Source of the DNA: Marinobacterium sp.
GTDB lineage: Bacteria; Pseudomonadota; Gammaproteobacteria; Pseudomonadales; Balneatricaceae
Direction of reading: 5' to 3'
DNA: 64,000 nucleotides
Assembly: GCA_030602245.1 (NCBI GenBank)
Contig: JAUWAC010000001.1
Span: 62,001-126,000 of the forward strand
The notes below the pieces were generated by a model. The model ran no database searches, was not told where the DNA came from, and saw nothing but the letters and a program-made list of their open reading frames with translations. Below are positions 28,562 to 39,031 of this stretch, one piece after another; the stretch's first letter is position 1, and every line of letters begins with the position of its first letter. The position numbers and the translations under genes are program-made.

Positions 28562-30325
28562 ATGCGCAGCCATTATTGCGGCGATCTTCGAAAAGAGCAT
28601 ATCGGTGAAGAGATCACCCTGATGGGGTGGGTGCACCGCCGTCGTGACCACGGCGGGGTCATCTTTCTGGACGTACGCGATCGCGAAGGCATCGCTCAGG
28701 TCGTGTTCGACCCGGACCGCGAAGAGAGCTTCAATCTGGCTGACAGCGTGCGCAACGAGTATGTCATCGAGGTGAAGGGCAAGGTTCGCGCGCGTCCGCA
28801 GGGTACCGAAAACCCGGAGATGCCGACCGGCGAGATCGAAGTGCTCGGCCACGAGCTGAAGATTCTCAACCGCGCTGAAACCCCGCCGTTCCAGCTTGAC
28901 GAGCATCAGCAGGTGGGTGAGGACGTGCGTCTGCGCAACCGTTTCATCGATCTGCGTCGTCCGGAAATCCAGAAGAAACTGCGGTTCCGCTCCAAAGTCA
29001 CCCACGCGGTGCGCAACTACCTGGAAGAAAACGGTTTCCTCGATATCGAAACACCGATCCTGACCCGTGCCACCCCGGAAGGTGCGCGCGACTATCTGGT
29101 GCCGAGCCGTACCCACGAAGGGTGCTTTTTCGCGCTGCCGCAGTCGCCGCAGCTGTTCAAGCAGCTGCTGATGGTGTCCGGCTTTGATCGTTACTACCAG
29201 ATCGCCAAGTGCTTCCGTGACGAGGATCTGCGCGCCGACCGTCAGCCGGAATTTACCCAGATCGACATCGAGACCTCATTCCTCGGCGAACAGGAGATTA
29301 TGGCACTGGCCGAGGGCATGGTGCGCAAGCTGTTCAAGGAGCTGCTCGACATCGACCTGGGCGAGTTCCCGACCATGCCGTACTCCGAAGCGATGCAGCG
29401 TTACGGTTCCGACAAGCCGGATCTGCGTATTCCGCTGGAGCTGGTGGATGTCAACGATCTGGTCGCCGACGTCGACTTCAAGGTGTTTGCCGGTCCGGCC
29501 AAGGATCCGAAGGGCCGTGTGGCCGCGCTCAAGGTGCCCGGCGGTGCCGAGCTGACCCGCAAGATCATCGATGACTACACCAAGTTCGTCGGTATCTACG
29601 GTGCCAAGGGGCTGGCCTGGATCAAGGTCAACGCACTGGAAAACGGGGCCGAAGGTCTGCAGTCACCGATCGTCAAGTTCCTCGGCGAAGAGGTGGCACT
29701 GAAGATCATGGAACGTCTGGGTGCGCAGAACGGCGATATCGTCTTCTTCGGCGCCGACAAAGCCAATATTGTCAACGAGGCGCTGGGCGCACTGCGTGTC
29801 AAGGTTGGCGAAGACCTGAACATGATCGAGAAGAACTGGGCGCCGCTGTGGGTCGTCGACTTCCCGATGTTCGAAGAGCTCGAGGATGGCAGTCTGACCG
29901 CATTGCACCACCCGTTCACCGCACCGAACTGCTCGCCGGAGCAGCTGCTTGAGGCGCCGCAGGGCAAGCTGTCCCGTGCTTATGACATGGTGCTCAACGG
30001 TACCGAGCTCGGTGGCGGTTCCGTGCGTATTCACGACCAGGCGATGCAGCGTGCCGTGTTCAAGGTGCTGGGTATCAGCGATGAGGAAGCGGAAGAGAAG
30101 TTCGGCTTCCTGCTCAACGCGCTCAAGTACGGTGCGCCGCCCCACGGTGGTCTGGCGTTCGGTCTCGATCGTCTGATCATGCTGATGACCGGCTCGAGCT
30201 CGATCCGTGAAGTGATCGCGTTCCCGAAAACCCAGAGTGCGGCCTGTCTGCTGACCGACGCACCGGGCGAAGTGAGCGCGTCGGCGCTGCGCGAGCTGAA
30301 TATCAAGCTGCGCAAGACGCCCTGA
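28562..30325 (+). CDS. aspS: Aspartyl-tRNA synthetase (probably non-discriminating, Asp/Asn)
   Basis: A 587-residue class IIb bacterial-type enzyme. It has an OB-fold anticodon domain (about 1-110), the catalytic core with motif 2 ([21 protein letters not shown]), a GAD insertion domain (about 290-420) and motif 3 ([15 protein letters not shown]). H30 in RRRDHGG and G81 in RPQGTEN occupy positions equivalent to His31 and Gly81 of Pseudomonas aeruginosa AspRS. From memory, those residues help make that enzyme non-discriminating, so that it also forms Asp-tRNA-Asn for GatCAB. I infer the same here. The start MRSHYCGDL is the family start. Confidence 0.96.
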   Translation: MRSHYCGDLRKEHIGEEITLMGWVHRRRDHGGVIFLDVRDREGIAQVVFDPDREESFNLADSVRNEYVIEVKGKVRARPQGTENPEMPTGEIEVLGHELKILNRAETPPFQLDEHQQVGEDVRLRNRFIDLRRPEIQKKLRFRSKVTHAVRNYLEENGFLDIETPILTRATPEGARDYLVPSRTHEGCFFALPQSPQLFKQLLMVSGFDRYYQIAKCFRDEDLRADRQPEFTQIDIETSFLGEQEIMALAEGMVRKLFKELLDIDLGEFPTMPYSEAMQRYGSDKPDLRIPLELVDVNDLVADVDFKVFAGPAKDPKGRVAALKVPGGAELTRKIIDDYTKFVGIYGAKGLAWIKVNALENGAEGLQSPIVKFLGEEVALKIMERLGAQNGDIVFFGADKANIVNEALGALRVKVGEDLNMIEKNWAPLWVVDFPMFEELEDGSLTALHHPFTAPNCSPEQLLEAPQGKLSRAYDMVLNGTELGGGSVRIHDQAMQRAVFKVLGISDEEAEEKFGFLLNALKYGAPPHGGLAFGLDRLIMLMTGSSSIREVIAFPKTQSAACLLTDAPGEVSASALRELNIKLRKTP

Positions 30326-30422
30326 TCGTATCGAACGATCGAACCGGCTCGCCGGTACAGCGGATCATATTCAAGGCAACACCCGAGGCCGCGCGCGGCC
30401 TCGTCAGATTTGAGGATAGGGT

Positions 30423-31163
30423 ATGGCAGGTCATTCCAAATGGGCCAACATCAAGCACCGCAAGGCGGCCCAGGATGCCAAGCGTGGCAAGATCTTCACC
30501 AAGCTGATTCGTGAGCTGACCGTCGCGGCGAAAGAGGGTGGCGGTAATCCGGAGGATAACCCGCGTCTGCGTGCGGCGGTGGACAAGGCGCTCGGCGCCA
30601 ACATGAAGAAGGACACCATCGACAAGGCGATCCAGCGCGGCGCCGGCGGTGCCGAGGGTGAGAACTACGATGAGCTGACCTATGAAGGCTACGGCAGCAA
30701 CGGCGTAGCGGTCATGGTCGAGTGCATGACCGATAACGTCAACCGTACGGTGTCTCAGGTGCGTGCTGCGTTCAGCAAGCACGGTGGCAACCTGGGTACC
30801 AACGGCTCGGTGTCCTATCTGTTCGACAAGCGCGGCGTGATGAGCTTCGAATCCGGGGTCGATGAAGATGCCCTGATGGAAGCCGCACTGGAAGCCGGTG
30901 CCGATGACGTTGTCACCAACGACGATGGCTCCATCGATGTCTATTGCGCTGCACCCGATTATATGGACGTCAAGCAGGGGTTGATCGATGCAGGCTTCGA
31001 GCCGGCCCATGCCGAGGTCGGTATGATCCCGCAGACCAATGTCGCGCTGGATGAGGAAACCGGTCGCAAGGTCATGAAGCTGATCGATGCGCTCGAAGAT
31101 CTGGACGACGTGCAGAACGTTTACCATAACGCCGAGATTCCGGAAGAGGCGATGGTCGACTGA
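30423..31163 (+). CDS. yebC: YebC/PmpR family transcriptional regulator/translation factor
   Basis: A 246-residue YebC/TACO1 protein. It begins [19 protein letters not shown], has the [17 protein letters not shown] helical part and the central [17 protein letters not shown] block. Members act as DNA-binding regulators (PmpR in Pseudomonas) or help ribosomes pass proline-rich stretches. It lies between aspS and ruvC, as in many proteobacteria. Confidence 0.95.
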   Translation: MAGHSKWANIKHRKAAQDAKRGKIFTKLIRELTVAAKEGGGNPEDNPRLRAAVDKALGANMKKDTIDKAIQRGAGGAEGENYDELTYEGYGSNGVAVMVECMTDNVNRTVSQVRAAFSKHGGNLGTNGSVSYLFDKRGVMSFESGVDEDALMEAALEAGADDVVTNDDGSIDVYCAAPDYMDVKQGLIDAGFEPAHAEVGMIPQTNVALDEETGRKVMKLIDALEDLDDVQNVYHNAEIPEEAMVD

Positions 31164-31188
31164 GCTGGCGGTCGTCTGCGGCAACAGA

Positions 31189-31214
31189 AGCCGGGGCCTG
31201 TGCCCCGGCTTTTT
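31189..31214 (+). terminator. rho-independent terminator between yebC and ruvC
   Basis: A perfect 9-bp stem, AGCCGGGGC and its complement, with a CTGT loop is followed by a run of five T. It separates aspS-yebC from the ruv genes. Confidence 0.88.
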
Positions 31215-31249
31215 GTTATCATCGCCCTTCAATTGCAACAGGGCTTTAC

Positions 31250-31765
31250 ATGCTGATATTGGGAATCGATCCCGGCTCGCGGATCACTGGCTACGGCCTC
31301 ATCAATGTGAACGGCGCCCGCAACGAATATGTGGCCAGCGGCTGTATCCGAATTCAGGGCGATCTGCTCGCAGAGCGGCTGCAACAGGTCTACGCCGGCA
31401 TCAGCGAAATCATTACCCGTTACAGTCCGCAGGAGATGGCCATCGAGCAGGTGTTCATGGCACGAAACGCCGATTCGGCACTGAAGCTGGGACAGGCGCG
31501 GGGCGTAGCGATCGTCGCCGGTGCCAATGCCGGGCTGCCGGTGGCGGAGTATGCCGCGCGCAAGGTCAAGCAGTCCGTGGTGGGTAACGGCGGTGCCGAC
31601 AAGAGTCAGGTACAGGTGATGGTCGCGCACCTGCTCAAGCTGCCGGGGCTGCCGCAGGCGGATGCCGCCGATGCGCTGGCGATCGCGCTCTGTCACGCCC
31701 ACAGCCGTAATCAGCAGATCGCGATGGCGGGCGCGCGCAAGGTGGTGCGGGGGCGCTGGCAATGA
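31250..31765 (+). CDS. ruvC: Holliday junction resolvase RuvC
   Basis: A 171-residue endonuclease that resolves Holliday junctions bound by RuvAB. It begins [16 protein letters not shown] with the first catalytic Asp, has [20 protein letters not shown], and ends with the [14 protein letters not shown] acidic site. The length is standard. Its stop overlaps the start of the TRIC-type membrane gene by ATGA, which is an unusual neighbour for ruvC. Confidence 0.96.
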   Translation: MLILGIDPGSRITGYGLINVNGARNEYVASGCIRIQGDLLAERLQQVYAGISEIITRYSPQEMAIEQVFMARNADSALKLGQARGVAIVAGANAGLPVAEYAARKVKQSVVGNGGADKSQVQVMVAHLLKLPGLPQADAADALAIALCHAHSRNQQIAMAGARKVVRGRWQ

Positions 31766-32445
31766 GCGGCTATGCGGAATTCATCTATATCGCCGACCTG
31801 CTCGGTGTCGCCGTGTTTGCGATTACCGGTGCCATTGCCGCACCGGGCAAACGGATCGATATTCTCGGTGTCACGGTGCTCGGTCTCGTCACGGCGCTGG
31901 GCGGCGGTACGATCCGTGACATTACACTGAATCTGCACCCGGTGGTCTGGGTGGGGGATACGCTGTATCTGTGGGTGGCGATGGGCAGCGCGGTCGCTGC
32001 CTTCATCGCCTCGCGTTATATCCAGTCGCCGCGTCGGCTGCTGCTGATCCTCGATGCGGCGGGGTTGGCGCTGTTCAGTATCCTGGGTCTGCAAAAGGCG
32101 CTGGCGGCGGGTGCGCCGACCGAAGTCGCGGTGATGATGGCGGTGATTACCGGTGTTGCCGGCGGCATGATTCGCGATATCCTCACCGGTCAGATTCCGC
32201 TGGTCCTGCAGCGCAACGGTGAGCTCTATGCGACCTGTGCGCTGATGGGGGCGCTGGTCTACGTATTTGTCGCTGGCCGACTTGAGGAGCCAAGTCCGTG
32301 GCTCGATATCAGTGCGATGGCGATCATCTTCATATCGCGCATGGCATCCCTGGTGGCGGGTTTGCAGCTGCCGGAGTTCATCGTCCGTGGCCATCGTCTG
32401 GAATCGCACGAAGAAGCCCGTAATCTGGAGAAACGAGAACCGTGA
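31762..32445 (+). CDS. TRIC/YadS family (UPF0126) membrane protein inserted between ruvC and ruvA
   Basis: A 227-residue protein with about seven transmembrane segments. It has the repeated glycine-rich pattern of this family: [20 protein letters not shown] with [14 protein letters not shown] in the first half, and the matching [15 protein letters not shown] in the second. Prokaryotic TRIC-type proteins form trimeric cation channels; some are linked to glycine or sulfite transport, so the role is uncertain. Its ends overlap ruvC and ruvA by four bases each. The tight coupling suggests it was inserted into the ruv operon rather than placed beside it. Confidence 0.87.
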   Translation: MSGYAEFIYIADLLGVAVFAITGAIAAPGKRIDILGVTVLGLVTALGGGTIRDITLNLHPVVWVGDTLYLWVAMGSAVAAFIASRYIQSPRRLLLILDAAGLALFSILGLQKALAAGAPTEVAVMMAVITGVAGGMIRDILTGQIPLVLQRNGELYATCALMGALVYVFVAGRLEEPSPWLDISAMAIIFISRMASLVAGLQLPEFIVRGHRLESHEEARNLEKREP

Positions 32446-33068
32446 TTGGTCGCCTGACTGGAGAAGTGGTCGAGAAACAGCCGCCGCAGTTGATGCTGGA
32501 GGTGGCAGGGGTCGGCTACGAACTCGAAGCGTCGATGAACACTTTCTACAAGCTTCCCGCTATCGGTGAGCGCGTAACGCTGCACACGCACATGGTGGTG
32601 CGCGAAGATGCTCAGCTGCTGTATGGCTTCGCCGATGCCAAGGAGCGGGTCCTGTTCCGTGCCCTGATCAAGACCAATGGCGTGGGGCCGAAACTGGCGC
32701 TGGCGATTCTGTCGGGAACCAGCAGTGAAGAGTTCATCCGCTGCGTGCACAACGAGGACAGCGCGACACTGGTACGCATCCCGGGTGTTGGCAAGAAAAC
32801 CGCCGAGCGGCTGATCGTTGAGATGAAGGACAAGCTCGATAAGCTCGAGCTGCCGACGATGACCGAGTTTGCCCTCGAGGCTTCGGGAGCACCGGTTGTG
32901 GCGGCGAAGGTCGACAACCGGGCCGAAGCCGAAAGTGCGCTGATCGCGCTTGGCTACAAACCGGTACAGGCCACGCGGGCCGTGGAGCAGGCCGCTGCGT
33001 CGCTGGGCGAAGGCGCGTCGGTTGAAGAGCTGATTCGTCAGTCGCTTAAATCGATGGTGGGAGGCTGA
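32442..33068 (+). CDS. ruvA: Holliday junction DNA helicase subunit RuvA
   Basis: A 208-residue DNA-binding subunit. Domain I is an OB fold ([20 protein letters not shown]), followed by two helix-hairpin-helix motifs ([17 protein letters not shown] and [19 protein letters not shown]) and the flexible link to domain III that contacts RuvB. The start is a GTG overlapping the upstream stop (GTGA). Confidence 0.97.
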   Translation: MIGRLTGEVVEKQPPQLMLEVAGVGYELEASMNTFYKLPAIGERVTLHTHMVVREDAQLLYGFADAKERVLFRALIKTNGVGPKLALAILSGTSSEEFIRCVHNEDSATLVRIPGVGKKTAERLIVEMKDKLDKLELPTMTEFALEASGAPVVAAKVDNRAEAESALIALGYKPVQATRAVEQAAASLGEGASVEELIRQSLKSMVGG

Positions 33069-33079
33069 GGAGGCCGGTC

Positions 33080-34096
33080 ATGAAGATCGAAGCGGATCGT
33101 TTTATCAGTCCGGTCGCGCAGCCGGCGGAAGAGGTGCAGGATCGCGCCGTGCGTCCCAAGCTGCTGGCGGATTATCACGGCCAGCCTCGGGTGCGTGAGC
33201 AGATGGAGATCTTCATCCATGCGGCACGCAAGCGCAGCGAAGCGCTGGATCATACGCTGATTTTTGGCCCGCCCGGGCTTGGCAAGACCACGCTGGCGAA
33301 CATTATCGCCAATGAAATGGGGTCGCAAATCAAAACCACCTCGGGCCCGGTGCTGGAAAAGGCCGGCGACGTGGCGGCGCTGCTGACCAACCTCGAGCCC
33401 AATGACGTGCTGTTCATCGACGAGATCCATCGCCTCAGTGCCAACGTGGAAGAGGTGCTGTATCCGGCGATGGAGGATTACCAGCTCGATATCATGATCG
33501 GTGAAGGTCCGGCGGCACGGTCGATCAAGATCGATCTGCCTCCGTTTACACTGGTCGGCGCCACCACCCGCGCGGGGCTTCTGACCTCGCCGCTGCGTGA
33601 TCGCTTCGGCATTGTGCAGCGGCTCGAGTTCTACAGCGTTGAGGATCTGACCCGGATCGTCATGCGTTCGGCGCAGCTGTCCGAGACGCCGATCGAAGAG
33701 GCCGGTGCGATCGAGGTCGCGCGCCGCTCGCGCGGAACCCCGCGTATCGCCAATCGCCTGCTGCGCCGGGCCCGTGACTATGCCGAGGTGCGTGGCGAAG
33801 GCTGCATCACCCGCGAGATTGCCGATCTGGCGCTGAACATGCTGAACGTGGATGAGCGCGGATTCGATCACATGGACCGCCGTCTGCTGCTGACGATGAT
33901 CGAAAAGTTCGGGGGCGGGCCGGTCGGCGTCGACAATCTGGCGGCCGCGATCAGCGAGGAGCGTGACACGATCGAGGATGTGCTCGAACCCTATCTGATT
34001 CAGCAGGGCTTTATCATGCGCACCCCTCGGGGACGGGTCGTCACCGATCACGCCTATCTGCACTTTGGCATCGACCGGCCTGATCGCGGTCAATAA
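33080..34096 (+). CDS. ruvB: Holliday junction DNA helicase motor RuvB
   Basis: A 338-residue AAA+ ATPase that drives branch migration. Walker A is [12 protein letters not shown], Walker B is LFIDEIHRL, sensor 1 is in LVGATTRAG, and the arginine finger lies in [11 protein letters not shown]. The C-terminal winged helix ends the protein. It follows ruvA by 11 bases. Confidence 0.97.
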   Translation: MKIEADRFISPVAQPAEEVQDRAVRPKLLADYHGQPRVREQMEIFIHAARKRSEALDHTLIFGPPGLGKTTLANIIANEMGSQIKTTSGPVLEKAGDVAALLTNLEPNDVLFIDEIHRLSANVEEVLYPAMEDYQLDIMIGEGPAARSIKIDLPPFTLVGATTRAGLLTSPLRDRFGIVQRLEFYSVEDLTRIVMRSAQLSETPIEEAGAIEVARRSRGTPRIANRLLRRARDYAEVRGEGCITREIADLALNMLNVDERGFDHMDRRLLLTMIEKFGGGPVGVDNLAAAISEERDTIEDVLEPYLIQQGFIMRTPRGRVVTDHAYLHFGIDRPDRGQ

Positions 34097-34191
34097 GCGC
34101 CAGAGATTTGCCGCTACACGCCGGCATACTGACCGATATCAAGGCGAAACTGCCACTGACTGCTACGCTCGGGTTGAAAGCTCCGACGAGG

Positions 34192-34518
34192 ATGGCAGCG
34201 GTGAAACGATCCGATATCAACAGTGTGCGCCAGGCGCTTGAGCGACTCCGTGAGGCGCTTGAGGCGGATCTGCGCGTGCTGCGCCCGACCACCGCGTGCG
34301 GCACCGTTCCCACGGAAACCAATCTTGAACTCGTGGCTCAGATCGAGTCCGATCTGGCGCGTGTCGATGCGGCCTTTCAGCGCCTGCAAACCGGCCTCTA
34401 TGGCTACTGCGTCGGCTGCGGCGACGAGATCGAGCTGAACCGCCTGCGGGCGGACCCCGTGGCAACCCTTTGTCTGGGCTGCAGCCGCCGTGTTCAGCGC
34501 CGCGCAAGCCATTGTTAA
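34192..34518 (+). CDS. DksA/TraR-type zinc-finger protein
   Basis: A protein of about 108 residues. A helical N-terminal part (RSDINSVRQALERLREALEADLRV) is followed by a C4 zinc finger, CVGCGDEIELNRLRADPVATLCLGC in outline (CxxC-17-CxxC). This resembles the small TraR/DksA-like proteins that act on RNA polymerase, although it lacks the long coiled coil with the DxxDA tip seen in true DksA. The start is uncertain: the GTG at 34201 has a GAGG site 9 bases upstream, while the ATG at 34192 is in the same frame. It sits between ruvB and ybgC. Confidence 0.8.
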   Translation: MAAVKRSDINSVRQALERLREALEADLRVLRPTTACGTVPTETNLELVAQIESDLARVDAAFQRLQTGLYGYCVGCGDEIELNRLRADPVATLCLGCSRRVQRRASHC

Positions 34519-34595
34519 GCCCCCGTTTTCCCTCCTTGTATTAAATCGCCGGCCTGCTATTGTGTGCCCTTCACCAAACCGGGATGGGGCTGGCG

Positions 34596-35000
34596 ATGGC
34601 GTTCGAATGGCCGCTGCGGGTCTATATCGAAGACACCGATTTTGGCGGTGTCGTCTACTACGTGAACTATCTGAAATTCATGGAACGGGCACGCACCGAG
34701 ATGTTGCGTCGGTGTGGTTTCTCCCAACAGGATCTGCGCGCTGACGGCTATCTGTTTGTCGTGCACAGCGTCGAAAGCCGATATCTGAAACCCGCACGAC
34801 TCGACGATGAACTTATTGTCGATTCCACCATCGAACAGGCGGGTGCGGCCAGCGTGACCTTCAATCAACGCATTTTACGCGCAAGCGACCGCCAGCTGCT
34901 CTGCGAAGGGCAGGTGCGGGTGGCCTGCGTCAACAGTGAAAACCTGAGACCGCGGCGATGGCCGCGCGAACTGCTCGCCGCACTTGTGCAGCAGGGCTGA
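34596..35000 (+). CDS. ybgC: Acyl-CoA thioesterase YbgC, Tol-Pal associated
   Basis: A 134-residue hot-dog thioesterase. The catalytic Asp is in YIEDTDFGGVVYYVNYLKFMERART. YbgC proteins hydrolyse short- to medium-chain acyl-CoAs and sit first in the tol-pal cluster; in E. coli YbgC also contacts acyl carrier protein and phospholipid enzymes. I use the ATG at 34596, which begins MAFEWPLRVYIED, rather than upstream in-frame starts. Confidence 0.94.
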   Translation: MAFEWPLRVYIEDTDFGGVVYYVNYLKFMERARTEMLRRCGFSQQDLRADGYLFVVHSVESRYLKPARLDDELIVDSTIEQAGAASVTFNQRILRASDRQLLCEGQVRVACVNSENLRPRRWPRELLAALVQQG

Positions 35001-35021
35001 TGTTCATTTAGGAGTCGTTAA

Positions 35022-35702
35022 GTGGAAGACAAGTTGTCGATCTGGGCGCTGGTGCTCAATGCCAGCTTCGTGGTTCAGCTGGTGATGTTGCTGCTGTTGC
35101 TTGCCTCCTTCCTGTCCTGGGTGATGATCTTTCAGCGCCGTCAGGTGATACGTCAGGCGCAGCGCGCGCTGCGTGAATTCGAGGACCGCTTCTGGTCCGG
35201 TGTCGATCTGAGTCACCTGTATCGCGAGGTGAACGCCAATCCGAATCCGATCAACGGGGCGGAAAACCTGTTTCGTGCCGGCCTCAAAGAGTTTACCCGT
35301 CTGACCCAGCAGCCGGGGGTTGATCCGGAAGTGGTCATGAACGGCGTGCAACGCAGCATGCGTGTATCGCTGGCGCGCGAAGAGGAGCGTCTGGAGCGTC
35401 ACCTGCCGTTTCTGGCGACGGTGGGCTCGACCAGCCCGTACATCGGGCTGTTTGGTACCGTATGGGGGATCATGAATGCGTTTCGCGGCCTTGCCAACGT
35501 CCATCAGGCGACGCTGGCATCGGTGGCGCCGGGCATTTCCGAGGCCCTGATCGCGACCGCGATGGGGCTGTTTGCCGCGATTCCGGCGGTCATCGCCTAT
35601 AACCGCTTCTCGGCGAAATCCGAGTGGCTGTTGAACAGCTACGAAACCTTCGCCGATGAGTTTGCCAGCATTCTCTACCGGCGCGTACACGCGACATCCT
35701 GA
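35022..35702 (+). CDS. tolQ: Tol-Pal proton channel subunit TolQ
   Basis: A 226-residue ExbB/TolQ/MotA-type inner-membrane protein with three transmembrane segments: VVQLVMLLLLLASFLSWVMI near the N terminus, then two near TSPYIGLFGTVWGIMNAF and MGLFAAIPAVIAYNRF. With TolR it forms the proton-driven motor that energises TolA during outer-membrane constriction. It starts with a GTG after an AGGAGT site and is followed 10 bases later by tolR. Confidence 0.97.
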   Translation: MEDKLSIWALVLNASFVVQLVMLLLLLASFLSWVMIFQRRQVIRQAQRALREFEDRFWSGVDLSHLYREVNANPNPINGAENLFRAGLKEFTRLTQQPGVDPEVVMNGVQRSMRVSLAREEERLERHLPFLATVGSTSPYIGLFGTVWGIMNAFRGLANVHQATLASVAPGISEALIATAMGLFAAIPAVIAYNRFSAKSEWLLNSYETFADEFASILYRRVHATS

Positions 35703-35712
35703 GGTGGACCTG

Positions 35713-36132
<420 letters not shown>

Positions 36133-36139
36133 CGCGCAG

Positions 36140-37051
36140 GTGGATATCCGCGGTTATCTGTTGCCGACGCTGCTCGCCACGATACTGCATGTGCTGGTGC
36201 TGGGGGCTCTGCTGACTCACTGGGTCGGCGAGGCTGAGGCTGACCGGCGCACGCCGCGCCATATTCAGGCGCGGATGATCGACCTCGAAGCCTTCACCAA
36301 TCATCAGGCCGCACCGCCACAGGCGTCGCCCCCGGCGCGGAATGCCGAGCAGCAGCGGGCGCAGGAGCAGGCAGCGCGCGTCGAGGCGCAGCGCCAGAAG
36401 GAGGCGGCGCAGCGACAGGCGGAGGCCCGGCGCAAGGCGGAACAGGACGCAAAGCGTAAGGCCGAGCAAGAGGCCAAACGCAAGGCCGAGCAGGAAGCCA
36501 GGCGCAAGGCGGAACTTGCGGCCAAACGCAAGGCCGAAGAGCTGGCGCGGCAGAAGGCGGCCGAGGAGGCTGAACGCAAGGCGCAGGCTCGGCGCGAAGC
36601 GGAAGAGAAAGCACGCCGTGCGGCTGAAGCGAAGGCGAAAGCCGAGGCGCAGGCCCGTGCCGAGGCACAGGCGCGCCAGCAAGCGGAGGCTGAGGCAGCC
36701 GCGCGGGCTCAGGCTGAAGCGGCGCGGCAACAGGCGGCGCAGCGCGCGGAATCGGTGGTCGGGGATATCCAGAGCTATATCCAGATGCTGGTGGAGCGCA
36801 ACTGGCGCATACCGGCGACGGCACGCAACGGCATGGAGGCGGTGGTGGCCATCCGGCTGCTGGGCAACGGCGAGATCGATCAGGCTGCGATCGCCAAAAG
36901 CAGCGGCGATAAGGCGTTTGATCGCTCGGCACTGGATGCCGTCTACCGCACCGAGCGCTTCGAACGGGTCGCGGAGGTGGATCCGATCCTGTTCGAGCGC
37001 CGGCTCAGATCGATACAAGTGGTATTCCGACCGGAGGGGCTCAGATGGTGA
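36140..37051 (+). CDS. tolA: Tol-Pal periplasm-spanning protein TolA
   Basis: A 303-residue protein. Domain I is one N-terminal transmembrane anchor (about 8-28) with the SHLS-like His replaced by the local [13 protein letters not shown]. Domain II is a long Ala/Lys/Glu/Arg-rich helix (about 60-215), which explains the repetitive, base-skewed DNA. Domain III (about 225-300) is the TonB-like C-terminal fold with [11 protein letters not shown]. The start is a GTG with a GGAG site. The end overlaps tolB by seven bases. Confidence 0.95.
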   Translation: MDIRGYLLPTLLATILHVLVLGALLTHWVGEAEADRRTPRHIQARMIDLEAFTNHQAAPPQASPPARNAEQQRAQEQAARVEAQRQKEAAQRQAEARRKAEQDAKRKAEQEAKRKAEQEARRKAELAAKRKAEELARQKAAEEAERKAQARREAEEKARRAAEAKAKAEAQARAEAQARQQAEAEAAARAQAEAARQQAAQRAESVVGDIQSYIQMLVERNWRIPATARNGMEAVVAIRLLGNGEIDQAAIAKSSGDKAFDRSALDAVYRTERFERVAEVDPILFERRLRSIQVVFRPEGLRW

Positions 37052-38346
37052 TAATGAAACGGATATGGTTGGCGTGCTGCCTGTTGCTGGTGACGCTGAA
37101 CGCACGGGCAGATCTTGTCGTTGAGGTGACTCAGGGCGTATCGGAGCCGACGCCGGTCGCCGTTGTTCCCTTTGGCTGGAGCGGCGCTGCCGCGCTGCCG
37201 GATGATGTTGCCAGGATTGTCGAGCAGGATCTCGGTCGCAGCGGCTTCTTCACCGCGCTGCCACGCACCGGCATGCTCGGTTTTCCGACCCGGCAGCAGG
37301 ATGTCTACTTTCGCGACTGGCGCGTGACCGGTGCCGATTACCTCGTCATCGGGCGGATCGAACCGATCGATGGCGGGCGCATGGCGGTGCATTTTGAACT
37401 CTACGATGTGCTCAAGGAACAACGGGTGCTGGCACAGCGTGTCGAGAGTACGCCGCGTCAGCTGCGTGATGCGGCGCATTACATTTCCGACCAGGTGTTC
37501 GAGGCGCTGACCGGGCTCAAGGGCGCCTTCTCGACGCGGATCGTCTACGTCACCGCCGAGCGACTGAGAAACCAGCAGGCACGCTACCGCCTGATGCTGT
37601 CGGACTGGGATGGCGCCCGCGCACGTACCATCCTCGAGTCAAAAGAACCGATCATGTCGCCGAGCTGGTCGCAGGATGGACGCAAGCTGGCCTATGTCTC
37701 GTTTGAAACCGGGCGCCCGGCGATCTACGTGCAGTATCTGGCGACCGGCAAGCGCGAGCGGATTCAATCGTTCCCGGGCCTGAACGGCGCACCGGCCTGG
37801 TCGCCGGATGGCAACCGGCTGGCGCTGGTGCTGTCCAAAGACGGTAACCCGGAGGTCTATGTGCTGGATCTGAACAGCCGTCAGCTACAACGGATCACGC
37901 ATCACTACGGGATTGATACCGAGCCGACCTGGACGCCGGATGGTAAGGCGCTGCTCTTTACCTCGGACCGTGGCGGGCAGCCGCAGATCTATCGGCTGGA
38001 TCTGGCCACTCGCGATCTCGAGCGCCTGACGTGGGAGGGTAACTACAACGCTCGCGGACGCCTGACGCAGGACGGGCGTTTCCTCGCCATGGTGCATCGC
38101 CCGCAGGGCTCGGACTTTACGATCGCGGTACAGGATCTGAAAACCGGCCGCCTCGATATCCTGACCCGGGCCGGGCTCGAAGAGTCACCGAGCATTGCGC
38201 CGAACGGCAGCATCATCATCTATGCCACGCAGGAAAACGGGCGCGGTGTGCTGTCGGCGGTCTCGCTCGACGGGCAGGTGCGATTCCGCATGCCGAGTCA
38301 GCAGGGTGATGTACGCGAGCCGGCCTGGAGCCCGTTTCTGCAGTAG
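37045..38346 (+). CDS. tolB: Tol-Pal periplasmic beta-propeller TolB
   Basis: A 433-residue protein with a signal peptide (cleavage after LNARA), an N-terminal alpha/beta domain (about 25-160) and a six-bladed propeller of repeats such as [33 protein letters not shown] and [16 protein letters not shown]. It binds Pal and the TolA C-terminal domain. The ATG at 37045 has a GGAGG site 7 bases upstream. Confidence 0.97.
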   Translation: MVIMKRIWLACCLLLVTLNARADLVVEVTQGVSEPTPVAVVPFGWSGAAALPDDVARIVEQDLGRSGFFTALPRTGMLGFPTRQQDVYFRDWRVTGADYLVIGRIEPIDGGRMAVHFELYDVLKEQRVLAQRVESTPRQLRDAAHYISDQVFEALTGLKGAFSTRIVYVTAERLRNQQARYRLMLSDWDGARARTILESKEPIMSPSWSQDGRKLAYVSFETGRPAIYVQYLATGKRERIQSFPGLNGAPAWSPDGNRLALVLSKDGNPEVYVLDLNSRQLQRITHHYGIDTEPTWTPDGKALLFTSDRGGQPQIYRLDLATRDLERLTWEGNYNARGRLTQDGRFLAMVHRPQGSDFTIAVQDLKTGRLDILTRAGLEESPSIAPNGSIIIYATQENGRGVLSAVSLDGQVRFRMPSQQGDVREPAWSPFLQ

Positions 38347-38503
38347 TGTTGAGGGCATGGCTGTCGCCATGTCATGACGGTTGTGCCTCGCGGGCAACCG
38401 GTTGGGCGGCCAGCCTGCCCATGCGCTTGCAAAGCGCCATGGCTGGGATTAGCTTAGTTGAACTTTTATCTATCTCGTCGCGTTTGAAGATCAGGAGAGA
38501 GTA

Positions 38504-39031
38504 ATGCGAGCCTTGAATGTAATGAAAGCCACAGCCCTGGGTGCCGCCGTGATCTGGGCCGCGGGTTGTAGCACGACCAGCACGACCACCGAAGGCGGCG
38601 CTGCCGGCGGCATGTCTGGTCAGGATGGGACAGCGGCGAGTGCATATGGTGTAGACGGCAGCGGTGTCAGCGGCACCGATATGGGCAGCATCGACCAGCT
38701 GCAGACCGTCTTCTACTTCGACTTCGACCAGTCTGTTGTCAAGCAGGATGGCTTCGCTGATCTCGAAGCGCACGCCCGCTATCTGGCACAGAATCCGAGC
38801 GCATCCGTACGCCTGGAAGGTCACGCCGACGAGCGCGGTACCCGTGAATACAACATCGCCCTCGGTGAGCGTCGTGCCAAGGCCGTTGAGCGTCTGCTGA
38901 TCGTCAACGGTGCCAGCGCGTCTCAGGTTGAAACCATCAGCTACGGGGAAGAGAAACCGGCCGTGCTCGGTACTGGCGAGCAGTCCTGGGCTCAGAACCG
39001 CCGTGTTGAGCTGATTTACAGCAGCCGCTGA
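38504..39031 (+). CDS. pal: Peptidoglycan-associated lipoprotein Pal
   Basis: A 175-residue outer-membrane lipoprotein. The lipobox is WAAGC (Cys at about residue 22), then a Ser/Thr/Gly-rich linker of about 40 residues, then an OmpA-like peptidoglycan-binding domain with FYFDFDQSVV and LEGHADERGTREYN (the Asp and Arg that hold diaminopimelate). It follows tolB after a 157-base gap that may hold its own promoter. Confidence 0.97.
   Translation: MRALNVMKATALGAAVIWAAGCSTTSTTTEGGAAGGMSGQDGTAASAYGVDGSGVSGTDMGSIDQLQTVFYFDFDQSVVKQDGFADLEAHARYLAQNPSASVRLEGHADERGTREYNIALGERRAKAVERLLIVNGASASQVETISYGEEKPAVLGTGEQSWAQNRRVELIYSSR

Noticed and set aside
36420-36740. Repetitive, A/G-rich DNA resembling a tandem repeat
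   Set aside because: It encodes the Ala/Lys/Glu coiled coil of TolA domain II; the repetition is at the protein level and is normal for this family.
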